Counted from the first letter of the stretch, positions 52,607 through 63,608 are shown. The stretch is 64,000 nt of DNA from Propionispora sp. 2/2-37 (GCF_001298735.1 NZ_CYSP01000004.1:1-64000), one strand, 5' to 3'. Made by a program: numbers and translations. Notes: generated from the letters alone by a model not told the origin.

Positions 52607-54640
52607 TTACTGTATTCTGATGTCCATTTCTTCTCCACGTTTTACCTGTTTTTCTTCCTTGACTACAACGGTTTCACCGGACAGATTGGTAAATACAACC
52701 GGAGAAATAAGGGATGGGACTTTAGGCTTGATACTTTCCAGATCAGCCCTCAGGATGCACTGGCCGGCAGTAACATGATCTCCCGGTGTAACCAGAGAAA
52801 TAAATCCGCTTCCCTGAAGATTAACGGTATCAATACCAATATGAACAATGAGTTCCAATCCGCTGTCGGCAGTTATTCCCACAGCATGTTTGCTTTCCGG
52901 CACGCTGGTTATAGTCCCATCTACAGGAGAAACTACCTCACCATGGCTCGGCTCAATGGCAAAACCGTCGCCAACGATTTTTTGCGAAAACACCTGGTCG
53001 GGGACTTGTGACAAACGTATAACTTTTCCGTCAAGCGGAGCAACAAAACGTGTAAGCGTTTTTTTATCCGTGGCTGCCATTTCCACTTTGCTTATAGCAT
53101 TCTGGGCTGTCAAGCTCTGCACCGGATTTTTACCCGCGATAATATCCTGTATTTGTGTCTTAATCATATCTGATTTTGGTCCGAAGATAATTTGCAGGTT
53201 ATCACCTACCACCATGACACCTGACGCACCCAAACTTTTCAGTCTATCTTTATTTACTTTTTCTATCTCATTAACACTGACACGTAACCGGGTAATGCAA
53301 GCATCCAGATGGGCAAGATTACCTTTCCCTCCCAGCGCTTCCAGAATATCAACTGCCAAACCGGAAGAGCCCATATTGGGCACTTCCTCTGTTTCTGTTT
53401 CATCTTCCCGCCCAGGGGTCTTTAGATTCCAGGTACGGATGGCAAACCGGAACCCAAAATAGTAAACAACGGAAAAAACTAGCCCCACGGGAATCACCAG
53501 CCACCAGTCCGTACGGTTGGGAATAACGCCAAACAGCAAGTAGTCAATTACCCCGCCGGAAAATGTCATACCGATTTTTACATTCAGAATATGCATCAAC
53601 ATAAAGGATAAACCGGCAAAAATAGTGTGAATACCAAACAAGACCGGGGCGACAAACAGGAAGGAAAATTCAATAGGTTCGGTAATACCGGTTAAGAAGG
53701 AAGTCAGTGCCGCCGAGGCCATAATACCGGCGACAACAGCTTTTTGTTCCGGTTTCGCTTCGTGATAAATAGCCAGAGCCGCTGCCGGCAAACCAAACAT
53801 CATGAAAGGAAACTTCCCGGTCATAAATGTTCCGGCCGTAAAAGCCACGCCATCTTTGAGTTGGGCAAAGAAAATACTTTGGTCACCATTGACAATTTGC
53901 CCGCTCTTACTTACGTACTCACCAAACTGATACCAAAACGGATTGTAGAAAATATGATGAAGGCCAAAAGGAATCAAAGCACGTTCAATAACTCCGAAGA
54001 TAAAAGCGGCCAGTGTCTTATTCGTATCGATCATGTTTCGCGAAAACAAGGTCAATCCCAATTGAATCGGCGGCCAAATAAAGGTCATAACAATACCTAA
54101 GATGACCGCTGCCGCTGCCGTCACAATGGGGACAAACCGTTTCCCGGCAAAAAAGCCAAGATAGGACGGCAGTTCAATATTATAAAACCGTTTGTATGCC
54201 TGAGCTGCCAGAATACCTACGATGATACCGCCGAATACCCCGGTCTGTAAAGTGGGTATTCCTAATACATTACTGTATGCCGGATTGCCGGTAACCATAT
54301 CCGCAGTAACACCACTGACCAGCCCCATCGTCACATTCATAATTAAAAAACCAACTATAGCTGCCAGACCGGCAACCCCTTCCCCGCCTGATAAGCCAAC
54401 GGCAACACCGACAGCAAACAACAGGGAAAGATTGCCGAAAATAATATTCCCAGCCTGCTCCATAACTTTAGCCAGTGCATGGATCACCTGATTATCTAAA
54501 ACAGGCAGCAAATTTAACATGGCTGGATTTTGCAAAGCATTGCCAAACGCCAATAATAAACCGGCTGCCGGCAACAAGGCGACGGGAAGCATAAGTGCCT
54601 TACCAACTTGTTGCAAAATACCGAATGATTTTTTGAACAT
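52607..54640 (-). CDS. ptsG: PTS glucose-specific EIICBA
   Basis: The 677-residue fusion has an EIIC permease (about 1-400), EIIB with phospho-cysteine in LDACITRLRVSV, and a full EIIA with both active-site histidines (KHAVGIT and VHIGIDTV). It imports and phosphorylates glucose. It is preceded by a RAT/terminator leader and the GlcT antiterminator gene, which supports the glucose call over N-acetylglucosamine. Confidence 0.93.
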   Translation of the reverse strand: MFKKSFGILQQVGKALMLPVALLPAAGLLLAFGNALQNPAMLNLLPVLDNQVIHALAKVMEQAGNIIFGNLSLLFAVGVAVGLSGGEGVAGLAAIVGFLIMNVTMGLVSGVTADMVTGNPAYSNVLGIPTLQTGVFGGIIVGILAAQAYKRFYNIELPSYLGFFAGKRFVPIVTAAAAVILGIVMTFIWPPIQLGLTLFSRNMIDTNKTLAAFIFGVIERALIPFGLHHIFYNPFWYQFGEYVSKSGQIVNGDQSIFFAQLKDGVAFTAGTFMTGKFPFMMFGLPAAALAIYHEAKPEQKAVVAGIMASAALTSFLTGITEPIEFSFLFVAPVLFGIHTIFAGLSFMLMHILNVKIGMTFSGGVIDYLLFGVIPNRTDWWLVIPVGLVFSVVYYFGFRFAIRTWNLKTPGREDETETEEVPNMGSSGLAVDILEALGGKGNLAHLDACITRLRVSVNEIEKVNKDRLKSLGASGVMVVGDNLQIIFGPKSDMIKTQIQDIIAGKNPVQSLTAQNAISKVEMAATDKKTLTRFVAPLDGKVIRLSQVPDQVFSQKIVGDGFAIEPSHGEVVSPVDGTITSVPESKHAVGITADSGLELIVHIGIDTVNLQGSGFISLVTPGDHVTAGQCILRADLESIKPKVPSLISPVVFTNLSGETVVVKEEKQVKRGEEMDIRIQ

Positions 54641-54727
54641 TGTAAATCTCCTCTCTTATCTTCTCTATTTTATAATTTGGTCAATTATCGCCAATAAATA
54701 CTCCAATCACCTCCTTAAAAATAGAAT

Positions 54728-54802
54728 AAAAAAAGCATGAGCCATTATGAGAACTTACGTCCTCACTAACAACTCATGCCTGCTTTACCAGTAACACGTT
54801 CC
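54728..54802 (-). promoter_or_regulatory. RAT antiterminator / terminator leader of ptsG
   Basis: On the minus strand the RAT element lies at 54771-54802 (AACGTGTTACTG, then CAGGCATGAGTT), matching BglG/GlcT-family RATs. Its last bases (GCATGAG) also form the 5' arm of a terminator whose 3' arm CTCATGC is followed by TTTTTTT at 54728-54734. GlcT binding would stop termination and let ptsG be transcribed. Confidence 0.88.
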
Positions 54803-54823
54803 ATATCTAATTATCACAGGATA

Positions 54824-55672
54824 TCAACTATTTTTGCTGCGAATGCGCTCGAGATGGATAGTTAGGTATCCGATTTCCGCGTCAGGTACTTTCATTTTTA
54901 ATTCTTTGCCAATTATATCACCAATTTGCCGGGCTAATTCATACGACTCGGCAAAATCTTTTTTTAATTGTTCCATAAAAGGATTCTCAATCGTAGTCAA
55001 CGTGACCAGCCGATGAATACAGCTTTGCAAATGGGTAAGCAGCCTCGTATAATTAATGCTGCTTTGTTCCTGCAACGGTCCAACTTCGGCTTCAATAATC
55101 CGGACTACCTTATTAATGATTTTAGAGTATTTTAAGCTTTCCCCCACAGACCGGTTATGCCTGGCTGCATGCAAATGCAGTGCAATAAAGCCGATCTCCT
55201 CACGCGGAACAGTCACCTGCAGCTTTTCTGCAATCAGTTTAGCCCCCTGCTGTGCTATCTGAAATTCATCCGGGTACATGGCCTCAATTTCAGAAATAAA
55301 AGGATTCTTGATCTCCATTCCCTGGGCAAGCCGGATCAAAGTAAAGTTAATATGATCGGTCAACGCCACATAAATACGGGGATGCAACGCCTGTCCCAAT
55401 TGTCTTTTAGCCAGTTCAATAATTTCTTCCGTGACCTGGATAACCGCCTGATCTACTTGCTCAACCAAGTTTAAGGCCTGTTGTTCCGCTACGCCTTCCG
55501 GAACAACATATATCTTCTCATATTTTGGACTCGTCAGCATATCGCCGGTTTTACGTCCAAATCCCATTCCCTTGCCTAACAGAATAACATCCTGCCCGCT
55601 GACCGTATTGGCAATCACCGCATTATTGCTTAAAATGCGCTGAACAGAAAATGGGCCCTGTATTATGGCCAA
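54824..55672 (-). CDS. glcT: GlcT-type transcriptional antiterminator
   Basis: The 282-residue protein has the N-terminal CAT RNA-binding domain (VQRILSNNAVIANTVSG and LLGKGMGFGRK) and two PRD domains with conserved histidines (YVALTDHINF and HLHAARHNRS). PTS phosphorylation of the PRDs controls binding to the RAT RNA upstream of ptsG. The TTG at 55672 behind AGGAGGG, directly before the CAT domain, is my start; the upstream ORF extension reads through a leader hairpin. Confidence 0.93.
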   Translation of the reverse strand: MAIIQGPFSVQRILSNNAVIANTVSGQDVILLGKGMGFGRKTGDMLTSPKYEKIYVVPEGVAEQQALNLVEQVDQAVIQVTEEIIELAKRQLGQALHPRIYVALTDHINFTLIRLAQGMEIKNPFISEIEAMYPDEFQIAQQGAKLIAEKLQVTVPREEIGFIALHLHAARHNRSVGESLKYSKIINKVVRIIEAEVGPLQEQSSINYTRLLTHLQSCIHRLVTLTTIENPFMEQLKKDFAESYELARQIGDIIGKELKMKVPDAEIGYLTIHLERIRSKNS

Positions 55673-55700
55673 ATGCCATCCCTCCTGTTGTAAAAGGGAA

Positions 55701-55752
55701 TAGCCAGTAAGAGTACAACTTAGAAATACTCCTAAGCTACTCCTACTGGCTA
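55701..55752 (-). other. Structured leader hairpin upstream of glcT
   Basis: TAGCCAGTA/TACTGGCTA (9 bp) plus GAGTA/TACTC (5 bp, one mismatch between them) form a stem around a loop that itself contains a CTTAG/CTAAG pairing. It lies 30 bases before the glcT start. Whether it is an attenuator or an operator is not clear. Confidence 0.5.
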
Positions 55753-55846
55753 ATGCCGTTACCGTAACACGCCAGTCTACGATATTATGCATCAAATATA
55801 ACACATAATATTCTGAATGACAAGTAGTTTTCGTATTCTTTTCCCG

Positions 55847-56548
55847 CTACAAATCCATTACCGGATTCTTTTTATCCACCCAACCCACTTGCACCTCACA
55901 GGAAAACAGACGGGCAAGCAGCTTTGCCAATTCATCCCTGGCCTGTAAAACCCGGTCATCATTTTCCGCAATAAAACCATCAATGGGAAAAAACACCTTA
56001 CTGCTGTCCGCAGTAATCTTACCCTGCTCACTCTGTCGCCAAATCCATCTTCTGGTCTTTACCAGATTTCCGGCAGAATAGATTAATTCCCCGGCATCCA
56101 AAACCTCCTGCTCCGCCGCCCCAAAAGGAATGAAAATATCTCCGTTCCTGGAAAACCTCACCTGGATATCGCCTTGAGTGCTGCTAAGATCATGTGCGCC
56201 AATAGGTACTAAATACTTAAGCGAGATTGCATTGCCCAAGTCTACCACCGGATTAATATGGGGAAATTCTTTTTTCTTTTCGAGGCGCGAGGCCATGGCT
56301 TCAATTGAACTCATATATTTATTCGGATTGATTCTCAATAGGCTAAAAGCCTGCCGGTAAGGAAGAATTTCCGCTGCCGTTTTTACCTTTTCATTCTGAA
56401 AACGGTTTTGGACCATTTGGATGCTTTGTAAAAGCAGCCGGTCAATCTCCGGAGAGCGCCTAGTATTATTAATACCCCTGGCTACCACAACACCAAAGCA
56501 CACCTGCTCCAGTTTTGCAAAAACCTGCTCATCCACAGCAAACCTCAT
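55847..56548 (-). CDS. B3/B4 tRNA-binding-domain protein
   Basis: The 233-residue protein matches the B3/B4 domain (COG3382), which is shared with the phenylalanyl-tRNA synthetase beta subunit. SAGNLVKTRRWIWRQSEQG and the PVVDLGNAISLKYLVPIGAHDL segment are characteristic. The free-standing form is thought to act as an editing or tRNA/amino-acid binding protein; its role here is unknown. It is co-directional with the SorC regulator, 15 bp away. Confidence 0.85.
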   Translation of the reverse strand: MRFAVDEQVFAKLEQVCFGVVVARGINNTRRSPEIDRLLLQSIQMVQNRFQNEKVKTAAEILPYRQAFSLLRINPNKYMSSIEAMASRLEKKKEFPHINPVVDLGNAISLKYLVPIGAHDLSSTQGDIQVRFSRNGDIFIPFGAAEQEVLDAGELIYSAGNLVKTRRWIWRQSEQGKITADSSKVFFPIDGFIAENDDRVLQARDELAKLLARLFSCEVQVGWVDKKNPVMDL

Positions 56549-56562
56549 TCTTCATCCCATCC

Positions 56563-57534
56563 TTATTTTGATTTCTCAGCAACATCCAGCAGACTTTGCG
56601 CCGTTTCTTCAGTAGTAATCAAAACATTGACAAACTTGCCTTTTAACGCCCCTAAGATAGCCGGCACCTTCTGCGGTGCACCGGCAACAGCGATGGAATA
56701 ATCCATGTGCTTTAAATATTCCATATCTATGCTGATAGTCCTTTCTGTCAGCTCAATATGAATCGGACTGCCGTCTATAGTGTAAAACCGGGAACATATA
56801 TCGCCGACAACCTTCAACTGCCGCAACATTTCAATTTCCTGCGGTGTTATATAACCGGAAGGCAAAATAGAACTATGTTCAGGAAAAGACCCGATTCCTA
56901 CTACCGCAATCCGTACCTTTTTCCAGAGATTGGTGACTGCAATGCAGTTATCGTCCTGCAAGATAGCTTCTTTGGTTTCTTTTTTTGAAGTAATGATCGG
57001 GGCATAGAAATAATTCGGCCTGGCCTTCAATGCCTGACTGACCTTACCAACGATGGAATTTACGTGGTTTTCACTTTCAACATTGCCTGGCCCGCCACAG
57101 ATGGCCACAATATCGGCCTGCAAAGTTTTTTGCTGGTGTGACGGCTTCAGGGCATTGGCCACTTCTTTAAGCGAGCTTCCCCAGCTCAGTCCGACAACAT
57201 CACCGTCTTGTACGATTTGTGTCAATAAATCGGCGCATACTTTTCCCAATGCCTGTTTTTCCGAACCGCCTTCTTTCACCCGCTGCGAAGACACAACATA
57301 TGCTTCTTTCAATCCAAACACACTTTCCAGCCTGCTCTCCAGTTCATAGTACTTATTTAAATCCTCGCGGATACTGATGGTAATAATTCCCTCCTGGCGG
57401 GCCGATTTAATTAAACGGCTGATCGTAGTCCGGTGAATCCCCAGCTTTTTCGAAATTTCATCCTGCGTAAGGTTTTGTATATAGTACATACTGGCAATTT
57501 TTACGGAAAGGCGTTCTTTTTCCCATTCATCCAT
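56563..57534 (-). CDS. SorC-family sugar-responsive regulator
   Basis: The 323-residue protein has an N-terminal helix-turn-helix (LTQDEISKKLGIHRTTISRLIKSA) and the SorC/DeoR-type sugar-phosphate binding domain (VGLSWGSSLKEVANAL, AVVGIGS). It is transcribed after an aldolase and a dehydrogenase, and two phased palindromes at the operon promoter are good candidates for its operator. The effector is probably a phosphorylated pathway intermediate. Confidence 0.9.
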   Translation of the reverse strand: MDEWEKERLSVKIASMYYIQNLTQDEISKKLGIHRTTISRLIKSARQEGIITISIREDLNKYYELESRLESVFGLKEAYVVSSQRVKEGGSEKQALGKVCADLLTQIVQDGDVVGLSWGSSLKEVANALKPSHQQKTLQADIVAICGGPGNVESENHVNSIVGKVSQALKARPNYFYAPIITSKKETKEAILQDDNCIAVTNLWKKVRIAVVGIGSFPEHSSILPSGYITPQEIEMLRQLKVVGDICSRFYTIDGSPIHIELTERTISIDMEYLKHMDYSIAVAGAPQKVPAILGALKGKFVNVLITTEETAQSLLDVAEKSK

Positions 57535-57555
57535 GTTGTCTGTCTCCTTATATGG

Positions 57556-59513
<1,958 letters not shown>

Positions 59514-59530
59514 TTTCACAACCTCCTATT

Positions 59531-59564
59531 TCACATTTGTGACAAATAAATATCATTTGTGATA
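59531..59564. promoter_or_regulatory. Tandem palindromic operators of the SorC operon
   Basis: TCACA-TT-TGTGA (59531-59542) and TATCA-TTTG-TGATA (59551-59564) share the ATTTGTGA core. Their centres are 21 bp apart, two helical turns. One overlaps the predicted start site and the other lies in the untranslated leader. SorC binding is inference. Confidence 0.6.
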
Positions 59565-59569
59565 GTTTA

Positions 59570-59598
59570 ACTGTACAAAATATTTACTAGTTTGTCAA
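59570..59598 (-). promoter_or_regulatory. Promoter of the SorC operon
   Basis: On the minus strand TTGACA (59593-59598) and TACAGT (59570-59575) are separated by 17 bp. The start site would fall in the upstream palindrome. Confidence 0.6.
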
Positions 59599-59724
59599 GC
59601 CTCTTTTCATTCCCGCTTGTACCTGCAATTATCCAGCAGCAAAAGAACCGTCCCTGATTGCATCTTCCTGTTATTTATGGTACTTTTTAGAATAGTGGAT
59701 TTAACTATAACAGGAGCTGAAGAA

Positions 59725-61107
59725 ATGATAAAGCGTACACTTATCGTAGTGGTGGCAGCACTTACTTACACCATTTTCCCGTATACAACGAACATATCCG
59801 GCTTTTCCTGGCCTCAGCAACGCCAGGCACAGGCAGCCGCAGAAAAAATTGCCCCACAACCGGCAAAGCTGTCTGATGATCTGAATAAACGAAAACCAGT
59901 TCCCACCTCCCTTTATCCTGCTCAAAATCCGGCCGGCAAAAGGCCCATGCTGACCTGGACAGCCGTCCCCGGAGCCGTTTCCTATGAAATTGAACTGTTA
60001 AGCCGTCTGCCCGAAAATCCTAACGGCCTGGATTATTCCCGCTATCAGATTATGGCAACGCGAAACATATATGCCCCCGGTTATCACTGTGATTTGTTGA
60101 CCTATTTCAAAAACCGGATATACTGGCGGGTCCGTGCACTTGATTTCGATGGGAATCCTCTCGGTGTATTCTCCGATGCGCAGGAAATGTTTATTTCTGC
60201 CCGCAAGCAACAGCAAATTAAGCCTTTGCTTACGGCCGACCTGAATTACAGGGGAATGCCCGCACCGCTGTATCCCGTCTATGCCTGGATTCCAGTTGCC
60301 GGAGTAACGGAATATGAAGTGGAATTGCTAAGGCAACCGCCGGAAAACCCCAACGGCGCAACTCCGTCCGCTCACCGGATCTGGAGCAAGCGGGTGACAG
60401 GTTTTGATTGTTACGATGATGAGCCGCGCATTACCCCGGGAAAATATTACTGGCGGGTAAGAGGCATAAAGCCAACAGATGAACCGGCCGGTTTCTTTTC
60501 CGATACCGCTGAATTTGTTGTTGATTTGCAAAGAGGAAACTATGCCGCCACTCTGGGAGACAGCATCACCCATGGCGGCGGTGATATTTCACATCACCCG
60601 GCGGACTGGGAATATGACTATCAGACCTACCTTGCCTTTCCGACAGTCAATCTGGGAAAAAGCGGCGATACATCCCGGCAAATAGCCGAACGTTTCAGCC
60701 AGGACGTTCTTCCGTATCATCCCCGGTATCTGATTATTCTGGCCGGAACAAACAGCCTGCGCTCCGGTACTCCCGCCGACGAGGTGATTCAGGATCTAAC
60801 CAGCATTTCCGAACAGGCATTGGCAGCCGGCATACGCCCCATTTTCCTGACCATACCGCCCATTAACCCTAATGCCATGCAGCGCACTGTTCAGGCACAA
60901 ACCGTCGCCAACTGGCAGCAAGAGTACGCCCGGGTCAATAACTTTATCCGCCGGCAGCCTTATTATATAGATATAGCACCTTATCTTACCGACACAAACG
61001 GCGAATTGCCTCTCTCGTATTCCATCGACGGGTTGCATCCCGGTATCGAGGCCAAAAAACTTATCGCCAGTATTATCAATGCCAATTGGGACAGAGTTAC
61101 CCGATAA
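59725..61107 (+). CDS. Secreted SGNH/GDSL hydrolase with two beta-sandwich repeats
   Basis: The 460-residue protein has an N-terminal hydrophobic signal/anchor, two fibronectin-like repeats of about 95 residues (each with a LYP...E(I/V)ELL...ENPNG start and a YWRVR...G(V/F)FSD end), and a C-terminal SGNH hydrolase domain. Its blocks are GDSITHG, GTNSL and DGLHPG, with Ser, Asn and Asp/His catalytic residues. It probably deacylates a cell-envelope glycan or lipid. The start at 59725 follows AGGAG; the upstream ORF has no site. Confidence 0.88.
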   Translation: MIKRTLIVVVAALTYTIFPYTTNISGFSWPQQRQAQAAAEKIAPQPAKLSDDLNKRKPVPTSLYPAQNPAGKRPMLTWTAVPGAVSYEIELLSRLPENPNGLDYSRYQIMATRNIYAPGYHCDLLTYFKNRIYWRVRALDFDGNPLGVFSDAQEMFISARKQQQIKPLLTADLNYRGMPAPLYPVYAWIPVAGVTEYEVELLRQPPENPNGATPSAHRIWSKRVTGFDCYDDEPRITPGKYYWRVRGIKPTDEPAGFFSDTAEFVVDLQRGNYAATLGDSITHGGGDISHHPADWEYDYQTYLAFPTVNLGKSGDTSRQIAERFSQDVLPYHPRYLIILAGTNSLRSGTPADEVIQDLTSISEQALAAGIRPIFLTIPPINPNAMQRTVQAQTVANWQQEYARVNNFIRRQPYYIDIAPYLTDTNGELPLSYSIDGLHPGIEAKKLIASIINANWDRVTR

Positions 61108-61130
61108 ATTAAGCAAAAAGGTGGTTACTA

Positions 61131-61742
61131 ATGTATAAAACAATCATTTTTGATGTAGATGGCACATTGATCGATACCGAACAGGCAATTTTATGTTCTC
61201 TGCAAAAATTACTGAAAGATTACGGCAGGCATTACGAACTTGATGAATTAAAATTCTCCTTTGGACTTCCGGGTGAAGTAACATTAGCAAAATTAGGTAT
61301 ACAGAATACCGCCCAGGCCTTATTAGGCTGGAACACCTATATGCGGGATTTCTACCATACCGTCAGGATATTCAGCGGTATCACCGAACTTTTGAAACTC
61401 CTTGAACAAAAGCATATACAGACAGGGGTAGTCACCTCCAAAACCAGGGAGGAATTTGAAAATGATTTTGTTCCTTTTGGTTTAACGAAATATTTATCCT
61501 ATATTATCTGTGCCAATGATACCAAAAAACATAAACCACATCCGGAACCAATCCTCAAGTTCCTGGAAGTATCCGGTGAAACTCCCCAAAATGCAATTTA
61601 TATTGGCGATACACCTTATGATCAGCAGTGTGCCCAGCAGGCCGGTATTGATTTTGGCCTGGCCATGTGGGGCAATAAAAATCCTGTAGCTGCAGCTACG
61701 TACAAGCTGGAAAAACCGGAATCCCTTTTAGCCTTATTATAA
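61131..61742 (+). CDS. HAD-superfamily phosphatase
   Basis: The 203-residue protein has HAD motif I FDVDGTLIDTEQ, a helical cap, motif II VVTSKTR, lysine in KKHKPHPEP and motif IV IYIGDTPYDQQCA. It resembles phosphoglycolate phosphatase/PpaX-type enzymes. It is 23 bp downstream of the SGNH hydrolase and probably co-transcribed. The substrate is unknown. Confidence 0.88.
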   Translation: MYKTIIFDVDGTLIDTEQAILCSLQKLLKDYGRHYELDELKFSFGLPGEVTLAKLGIQNTAQALLGWNTYMRDFYHTVRIFSGITELLKLLEQKHIQTGVVTSKTREEFENDFVPFGLTKYLSYIICANDTKKHKPHPEPILKFLEVSGETPQNAIYIGDTPYDQQCAQQAGIDFGLAMWGNKNPVAAATYKLEKPESLLALL

Positions 61743-61750
61743 ACTTAGGT

Positions 61751-61789
61751 AAAAGTCCTGTATCTTCTCAAACAAGATACAGGACTTTT
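61751..61789. terminator. Bidirectional terminator
   Basis: A 16-bp perfect stem (61751-61766 with 61774-61789) with a 7-nt loop lies between the convergent HAD and CBS genes, with A and T flanks. Confidence 0.85.
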
Positions 61790-61796
61790 AAAATGA

Positions 61797-62204
61797 TTAC
61801 TTATTAACGCAAAATCGCTTGGCATAATACTCGATAATCTCCCTGCGCCGGATGATTCCAATAAAAATATCGCTGTCATCGACCACCGGAACAAAATTCT
61901 GCACAATGGCCAACGAAAATAAATCTTCCATCTCGGCATTAACGCGTACCGGAGTGTTAATCATACGCCGTGGAATGTCCTTGATTCTGATTTTTGCCGT
62001 ATTGGCAAAAGTCAGGCCGGTATTTTTCATTTGCCATAATAGATCCCCCTCCGTAAGGGTTCCGGCATATTTCCCCTGTTCATCAATAAGCGGAACGGCG
62101 GTATAACGGTGGAATTCCATTTTTTCCAATGCCTGCCGCATAGTGCCATTCACAGCTAAGTAGACAACTTCATGTTTAGGAATCAAGAAAAAAGCAATAT
62201 TCAT
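61797..62204 (-). CDS. CBS-domain protein
   Basis: The 135-residue protein consists of two CBS motifs (MRQALEKMEFHRYTAVPLID and a second one around residues 90-125 ending VPVVDDSDIFIGIIRRREI). CBS pairs bind adenine nucleotides and act as energy or ionic sensors. It starts at ATG 62204 behind GGAGGG; this start overlaps the stop of an interrupted upstream ORF (ATGA). Confidence 0.88.
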   Translation of the reverse strand: MNIAFFLIPKHEVVYLAVNGTMRQALEKMEFHRYTAVPLIDEQGKYAGTLTEGDLLWQMKNTGLTFANTAKIRIKDIPRRMINTPVRVNAEMEDLFSLAIVQNFVPVVDDSDIFIGIIRRREIIEYYAKRFCVNK

Positions 62205-62440
62205 GAACTGCCCTCCAACCGTTGCTGTTCTCTCTGTACTACCACGCCATAGACCGCAATAATCCAGCCCTGACGAGCCGGATAGTTTAACTGCGAACCA
62301 TAGCATAGCTATGTATTCTCTCCGCCTAACTTTATATCCTGCCCGAATTCGGGCAAAAATGATTTTGCCGGCAGCAGGAACCAATCCGGGTCATTTGGAA
62401 TTAAATACAGTAGCGTCGACAGCGCAATACCACCTAGCAT
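62201..62440 (-). pseudogene. Amber-interrupted small membrane-protein ORF upstream of the CBS gene
   Basis: An ATG at 62440 opens a frame of 43 codons ending at a TAG (62309-62311). The same frame continues for 34 codons to a TGA that overlaps the CBS start (ATGA). The two parts each have a hydrophobic segment (IALSTLLYLI, then GWIIAVYGVVV). Coherent coding on both sides of the TAG and the coupling to the CBS gene suggest one gene broken by a nonsense change. No Shine-Dalgarno precedes the ATG. Confidence 0.45.
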
Positions 62441-62468
62441 AATAGTTATCGATTGGAGGATGTTGTGA

Positions 62469-62894
62469 ATGAAACCGGTATATTTTTATGATGGCCGGAT
62501 CGTAGATCAGAATCAGCCAGTCATCTGTCTAGAAGACCGGGGTTACCAGTTTGGTGACGGAGTTTATGATACCTGGATGGTGATCAATAAGAAGCATTTT
62601 CTTCGTCAGGAGCATCTGGAACGGTTGGAAAAAAGCTGTTAATTGCTGGGTATCACTCTCACCCGGCATTACCCGAAATATCGTACTGCAACTGGCCGGG
62701 CAGTTAGGCATTCCCATCCGTGAGGAATATTGTACGCCGGATTTTTACCTGCAGGCTGACGAAGCCTTTATCTCGGCAGCTACTGGTCTCGTGCCGATTG
62801 GGCAAATAGGCGATCTGGTAATCGGCCGGGGTGTCGGTCTGTTTTTAGCCGTATCAACGAAGCCTACGAACATATGACAGTGAAAAACCAATAG
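62469..62894 (+). pseudogene. Decayed class IV aminotransferase (D-amino-acid/branched-chain type)
   Basis: An ATG behind GGAGGA begins MKPVYFYDGRIVDQNQPVIC and GYQFGDGVYDTW, the typical N-terminus of fold-IV aminotransferases. It stops at a TAA at 62640. Further on, another frame encodes GITRNIVLQLAGQLGIPIRE and DEAFISAATGLVPIG, which belong to the C-terminal domain. A third frame encodes RINEAYEHM near the end. The central part with the PLP lysine is deleted. The gene is not functional. Confidence 0.85.
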
Positions 62895-62897
62895 TTG

Positions 62898-62933
62898 ATA
62901 AGACGTTGCAGGGTAACAGCCCGCAACGTCTTA
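62898..62933. terminator. Terminator after the aminotransferase pseudogene
   Basis: TAAGACGTTGC pairs with GCAACGTCTTA (11 bp) across a 13-nt loop, 4 bp past the pseudogene's last stop codon. The tails are only moderately T-rich. Confidence 0.6.
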
Positions 62934-62999
62934 TCTCATTTTCGACACTTGCGATCAAAGCGGAAAAAAGCTCTTTACAGCACCTGCCGTAAAAGCGTT

Positions 63000-63608
63000 T
63001 TATTCTCCTTCCTTCAGATGTTTGTGCCTTTTTCTGACATAATACAAAACCAGCACTGCCATAATCAGCACAACCCCTAAGCTTAACCGGTGACCGACCG
63101 CATGAAGTATTTGCCATTGTTCCCCCAGCATCATACCGGCATAGATAAGCAGAATGGTCCAGGGGACTGACCCCAGTAGCGTATAGATAACAAATTGAAA
63201 AAAATTTACTCTGGCAAAACCGGCAGGCAGGGAAATAAACGTGCGGACAACCGGCAGCAAGCGGCTATAGAAAGTGGCTTTTATTCCATAGCGGTCAAAC
63301 CAGCGTTGTGCCGCCACAACATGCCGTCCGGATAAAAATACATATTTACCATATTTATCAACAAAAGGCCGACCACCATAATAGCCTATGGCATAAGCCA
63401 TAACCGAACCGGTTAGACCACCGGCGATACCTGCGGCTGCAGCCATAGTAAAATCAAGGCGGCCGAGATAAACCAAATAACCGGCAAAGCCGAAAATAAT
63501 TTCGCTGGGTACCGGCAGACAGGCACTTTCCATGGCCATACCGATCAAAATGGCCGTATACCCCCACGCACTGATATAGTCAATAAGCATTGCGAAAAAT
63601 TCTTCCAA
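63000..63608 (-). CDS. DedA-family membrane protein
   Basis: The 202-residue protein has the DedA features ESACLPVPSEIIFGFAGYLV, GSVMAYAIGYYGGRPFVDKYG and FYSRLLPVVRTFISLPAGFARV. Several membrane segments are predicted. The family is involved in undecaprenyl-phosphate or phospholipid translocation and membrane homeostasis. It starts at TTG behind GGGGAGG. It is monocistronic. Confidence 0.92.
   Translation of the reverse strand: MEEFFAMLIDYISAWGYTAILIGMAMESACLPVPSEIIFGFAGYLVYLGRLDFTMAAAAGIAGGLTGSVMAYAIGYYGGRPFVDKYGKYVFLSGRHVVAAQRWFDRYGIKATFYSRLLPVVRTFISLPAGFARVNFFQFVIYTLLGSVPWTILLIYAGMMLGEQWQILHAVGHRLSLGVVLIMAVLVLYYVRKRHKHLKEGE

Noticed and set aside
62469..62642. Short intact protein of 57 codons in the aminotransferase region
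   Set aside because: It is the truncated N-terminus of a fold-IV aminotransferase whose remaining pieces follow in other frames.
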